Positions 5,565-6,634 of a stretch of 6,634 bases of DNA are shown here, piece by piece (within the stretch, counting starts at the first letter, position 1; every line of letters begins with the position of its first letter). A model generated the notes under the pieces. It was not told the origin of the DNA. It did no database searches and saw only the letters and a list, made by a program, of their open reading frames with translations. The translations under genes and the position numbers were made by a program. Source of the DNA: JAIOTH01 sp964639335 (GTDB taxonomy: Bacteria > Patescibacteriota > Patescibacteriia > UBA1558 > S5-K13); NCBI GenBank assembly GCA_964639335.1, contig CAZXCJ010000044.1, positions 1-6,634 on the forward strand. Reading direction: 5' to 3'.

Positions 5565-5601
5565 TTTGAAACCTGTCCTGACGACAGGTCAGGATTTCAA
5601 A
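5565..5601 (+). repeat. Long hairpin of CCTG/CAGG type after rpsP
   Basis: TTTGAAA pairs with TTTCAAA (7 bp). Then, past a bulged A (5594), CCTG pairs with CAGG, a T-T mismatch follows, and a second CCTG-CAGG closes the loop ACGA. It lies 30 bp after the rpsP stop and could act as a 3' barrier on the mRNA, but the following bases are not a T tract. The inner part is related to 1869-1889. Confidence 0.65.
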
Positions 5602-5619
5602 TTGAAAATTGAAAATTCC

Positions 5620-5641
5620 CCCACTTTTTTCAAAAAGTGGG
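5620..5641 (+). other. Hairpin directly upstream of tRNA-Gly
   Basis: CCCACTTTTT (5620-5629) pairs perfectly with AAAAAGTGGG (5632-5641) around TC. It ends six bases before the tRNA 5' end. It may shape processing of a primary transcript coming from rpsP; no separate tRNA promoter is evident. No T tract follows on the plus strand. Confidence 0.5.
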
Positions 5642-5647
5642 TGGTAT

Positions 5648-5722
5648 GCGGGTATCGTATAGTGGCTATTACACGGCCTTGCCAAGGCTGAGAGAGGGGT
5701 CCGATTCCCCTTACCCGCTCCA
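5648..5722 (+). tRNA. tRNA-Gly (anticodon GCC), CCA encoded
   Basis: The acceptor stem GCGGGTA (5648-5654) pairs with TACCCGC (5712-5718), with discriminator T5719 and encoded CCA (5720-5722). The D arm (5657-5672) keeps G18G19 as 5664-5665. The anticodon stem CGGCC (5674-5678) pairs with GGCTG (5686-5690), one G-T, around loop TTGCCAA with anticodon GCC at 5681-5683, reading GGC and GGT. The variable loop has 4 nt. The T stem AGGGG/CCCCT encloses TCCGATT, so position 55 is C instead of the near-universal T. The D stem is weak, with a T-T apposition at 13-22. G1-C72 and the overall sequence resemble typical bacterial tRNA-Gly(GCC). Confidence 0.95.
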
Positions 5723-5814
5723 TAAACCATTCCCCTGAACTACTCGTTTCACTCGAGTTCATGGTCAGGTTTATGGCGCGCCATGTATAAATCTATCGAA
5801 GCGAATGGTTTATG
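5721..5814 (+). repeat. 12-bp inverted repeat enclosing a palindrome cluster, starting in the tRNA CCA
   Basis: CATAAACCATTC (5721-5732) and GAATGGTTTATG (5803-5814) are perfect inverted complements. They enclose hairpin copy A and the perfect 12-bp palindrome ATGGCGCGCCAT (5773-5784). The left arm includes the last two bases of the tRNA CCA, so the element abuts the tRNA 3' end, a common integration site. This may be a small non-autonomous element. Confidence 0.6.
5736..5761 (-). repeat. Hairpin repeat, copy A
   Basis: Read on the minus strand it runs from TGAACT to AGTTCA with a 14-nt loop containing CGAGTGAAACGAGT. It matches copies B and C at 21 of 26 positions, all differences being transitions. 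The innermost stem pair is T-A here and C-G in B and C, a compensatory change. Flanking TCAGG/CCTGA can lengthen the stem. Confidence 0.65.
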
Positions 5815-5850
5815 CGGTGAACCCGAATGGAATGAGTGGTTCATCGCTAT
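5803..5850 (+). repeat. Hairpin repeat, copy B
   Basis: This copy shares 45 of 48 positions with copy C (5939-5986), a constant 136 bp apart; the three differences are transitions. The core stem GCGGTGAACC (5814-5823) pairs with GGTTCATCGC (5838-5847), one G-T, around the 14-nt loop CGAATGGAATGAGT. Confidence 0.75.
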
Positions 5851-5897
5851 TGTGTAATTTAAAATTTAGATTAAAAATCATTCCTAATTATTCCTTG

Positions 5898-5920
5898 ACT
5901 CAAGTTCATGGCACCGCCAT
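5898..5920 (-). repeat. Half copy D of the hairpin repeat plus short palindrome
   Basis: On the minus strand TGAACTTGAGT (5908-5898) matches 10 of 11 bases of copy A, but the other arm is missing. It runs directly into ATGGC-ACC-GCCAT (5908-5920), which parallels ATGGCGCGCCAT following copy A. Copy D with copy C thus looks like a shortened, diverged duplicate of the copy A-copy B unit. Confidence 0.5.
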
Positions 5921-5938
5921 AAATATTTTTTAACAAAA

Positions 5939-5986
5939 GAATAGTTCATGCGATGAACCCGAATGGAATGAGTGGTTCATCGCTAT
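5939..5986 (+). repeat. Hairpin repeat, copy C, upstream of the GIY-YIG gene
   Basis: The core stem GCGATGAACC (5950-5959) pairs perfectly with GGTTCATCGC (5974-5983) around the same 14-nt loop as copy B. It ends 26 bases before the GIY-YIG start and would be in its leader if transcription starts upstream. An alternative small hairpin GTTCAT-GCG-ATGAAC (5944-5958) overlaps it. Confidence 0.75.
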
Positions 5987-6009
5987 ATTAAAACTTAAAG
6001 AAAAGCGAT

Positions 6010-6270
6010 ATGAAATTTTATTTTGTTTATATTTTGTTAAGTTTAAAAGATTGGAAATTCTACATTGGTTTTACAAGTAATCTTAAAAGTAGGTTTTTAA
6101 AACATCAAAAGGGTAGGGTTAAATCAACCAAAAATAGAAAGCCTTTAAAATTAATTTTTTATGAAGCTTATTTAAATAAAAAAGATGCTATAAGAAGAGA
6201 AAGATATTTTAAAACTAGTAAGGGTAAAACTACATTGAGACAAATGTTAAAAAATTTCCTTGAGGAATAA
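6010..6270 (+). CDS. Small GIY-YIG domain endonuclease-like protein
   Basis: The 86 residues are essentially one GIY-YIG nuclease domain of the small stand-alone type (YhbQ/UvrC N-terminal-like). The motif appears as FVYILLS (5-11) and FYIGFT (17-22), with Y7 and Y18 as the two tyrosines. R28 and H32 in NLKSRFLKH follow, and E64 in DAIRRERYFK (59-68) is the expected metal ligand, so all expected active-site residues are present. The short basic tail ends at FLEE. Stand-alone proteins of this size have DNA repair, mobile-element or unknown roles; the target cannot be told from sequence. Three hairpin repeats lie directly upstream and a terminator downstream, so it is its own small unit behind tRNA-Gly. 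The start at 6010 keeps the first beta strand; AAAGAAAAG upstream is not a clear Shine-Dalgarno. Confidence 0.88.
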   Translation: MKFYFVYILLSLKDWKFYIGFTSNLKSRFLKHQKGRVKSTKNRKPLKLIFYEAYLNKKDAIRRERYFKTSKGKTTLRQMLKNFLEE

Positions 6271-6285
6271 ATAAAATTAATGGAC

Positions 6286-6313
6286 AAGAACGCTTTATCT
6301 AAGGCGTTTTTTT
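6286..6313 (+). terminator. Intrinsic terminator of the GIY-YIG gene
   Basis: AACGCTTT (6289-6296) pairs with AAGGCGTT (6301-6308), one G-T, around ATCT, extended by A-T pairs, with seven T at 6307-6313. It lies 16 bases after the stop codon. Confidence 0.85.
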
Positions 6314-6483
6314 GTTTACCCCTAAGTGGAATAGAACTATTTGATCTAAATTAACTTTACTCTCTAAAAATATAGTTATATGATTACTACATATAAATAA
6401 TAGTAAGTTCGCCTAAAAGAAATTACACACCATACATTTAATTATTTGATATTTTTTTCACTCTGCTTTTTACAAATTGACAT

Positions 6484-6634
6484 ATGAAAGACAAATTTGA
6501 ACAACAACACGAAGTCCATGAATTGAAAAATTATTTTGCACAGGCCGATATTGTTGTGCTTGCAGAAACACACCACGGCACACACTTTGAAACAATAGCA
6601 AAATTTTTTGATCAATTTTTACCACAAATTAATG
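6484..6634 (+). CDS. Unidentified protein, N-terminal part only
   Basis: An open frame starts at ATG 6484 and runs off the window end, giving 50 residues: MKDKFEQQHEVHELKNYFAQ, then ADIVVLAETHHGTHFETIAK and FFDQFLPQIN. The hydrophobic strand IVVLAE followed by THHGTHFE recalls the first strand and metal/catalytic His-Glu motifs of ChaN/Tiki-like or erythromycin-esterase-like proteins, but this is only a resemblance. Codons such as CAC, GCC and GGC are more frequent than in the genes upstream, hinting at a different history. No Shine-Dalgarno precedes it. The 170-bp gap before it (6314-6483) is AT-rich with no gene or clear promoter, only a 6-bp hairpin TTACTA/TAGTAA (6384-6406). Confidence 0.6.
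   Translation, partial: MKDKFEQQHEVHELKNYFAQADIVVLAETHHGTHFETIAKFFDQFLPQIN

Noticed and set aside
5773..5784. ATGGCGCGCCAT as a restriction or cloning site artefact
   Set aside because: It contains an AscI site, but a related palindrome (ATGGC-ACC-GCCAT) recurs at 5908-5920 in the same context, so it belongs to the repeat.
5721..5986. CRISPR array
   Set aside because: The repeats are hairpin elements in both orientations with irregular spacing and no equal-length spacers; no cas gene is nearby.
1..6634. Recoding of TGA as glycine or tryptophan
   Set aside because: All complete genes use TAA or TAG stops and no in-frame TGA is needed; tryptophans are TGG, so the standard code is sufficient.

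Overview
The window looks like a chromosomal segment from a small-genome, AT-rich bacterium, most plausibly a Candidate Phyla Radiation (Patescibacteria, Parcubacteria-like) lineage. This is an inference from four things: a compact housekeeping cluster, start codons without any Shine-Dalgarno motif, a shortened SMC protein without a recognisable hinge, and ribosomal proteins with long lysine/glutamate-rich tails. The standard genetic code reads all genes cleanly.

Layout. Positions 1-59 hold what appears to be the last codons of an IS30-family transposase and the right end of that insertion sequence. A sigma70-type promoter at 65-93 then opens a plus-strand housekeeping block: rpmF (bL32, 217-480, intrinsic terminator at its stop), nusB (541-999), rnc (RNase III, 1140-1856), smc (2015-4618) and rpsP (bS16, 4738-5535, with its own strong promoter at 4660-4688). 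All code for core information processing: ribosome parts, transcription antitermination and rRNA processing, double-stranded RNA cleavage, and chromosome organisation. The order echoes the widespread bacterial cluster rpmF-(fatty-acid genes)-rnc-smc-ftsY-ffh-rpsP, with the lipid genes and ftsY/ffh absent. The leaders of rnc and smc carry conspicuous hairpins and 9-bp repeats that may be regulatory.

After rpsP comes about 475 bp without protein genes. It holds two hairpins, a complete tRNA-Gly(GCC) with encoded CCA (5648-5722), and, abutting the tRNA 3' end, a composite of palindromic repeats (5721-5986). This composite contains three full hairpins and one half copy of one family. It leads into a small GIY-YIG endonuclease-domain gene (6010-6270) with an intrinsic terminator (6286-6313). 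The repeat composite plus GIY-YIG gene is the best candidate here for an undescribed mobile or regulatory system. The window ends in the first 50 codons of an unidentified gene (6484 onward).

Points of greatest interest: the hairpin family beside the GIY-YIG gene, with a compensatory base-pair change between copies; an SMC of 867 residues lacking hinge and zinc hook; an S16 protein about three times the usual length whose tail contains an in-frame palindromic repeat; and two 12-bp hairpins directly upstream of the RNase III gene.
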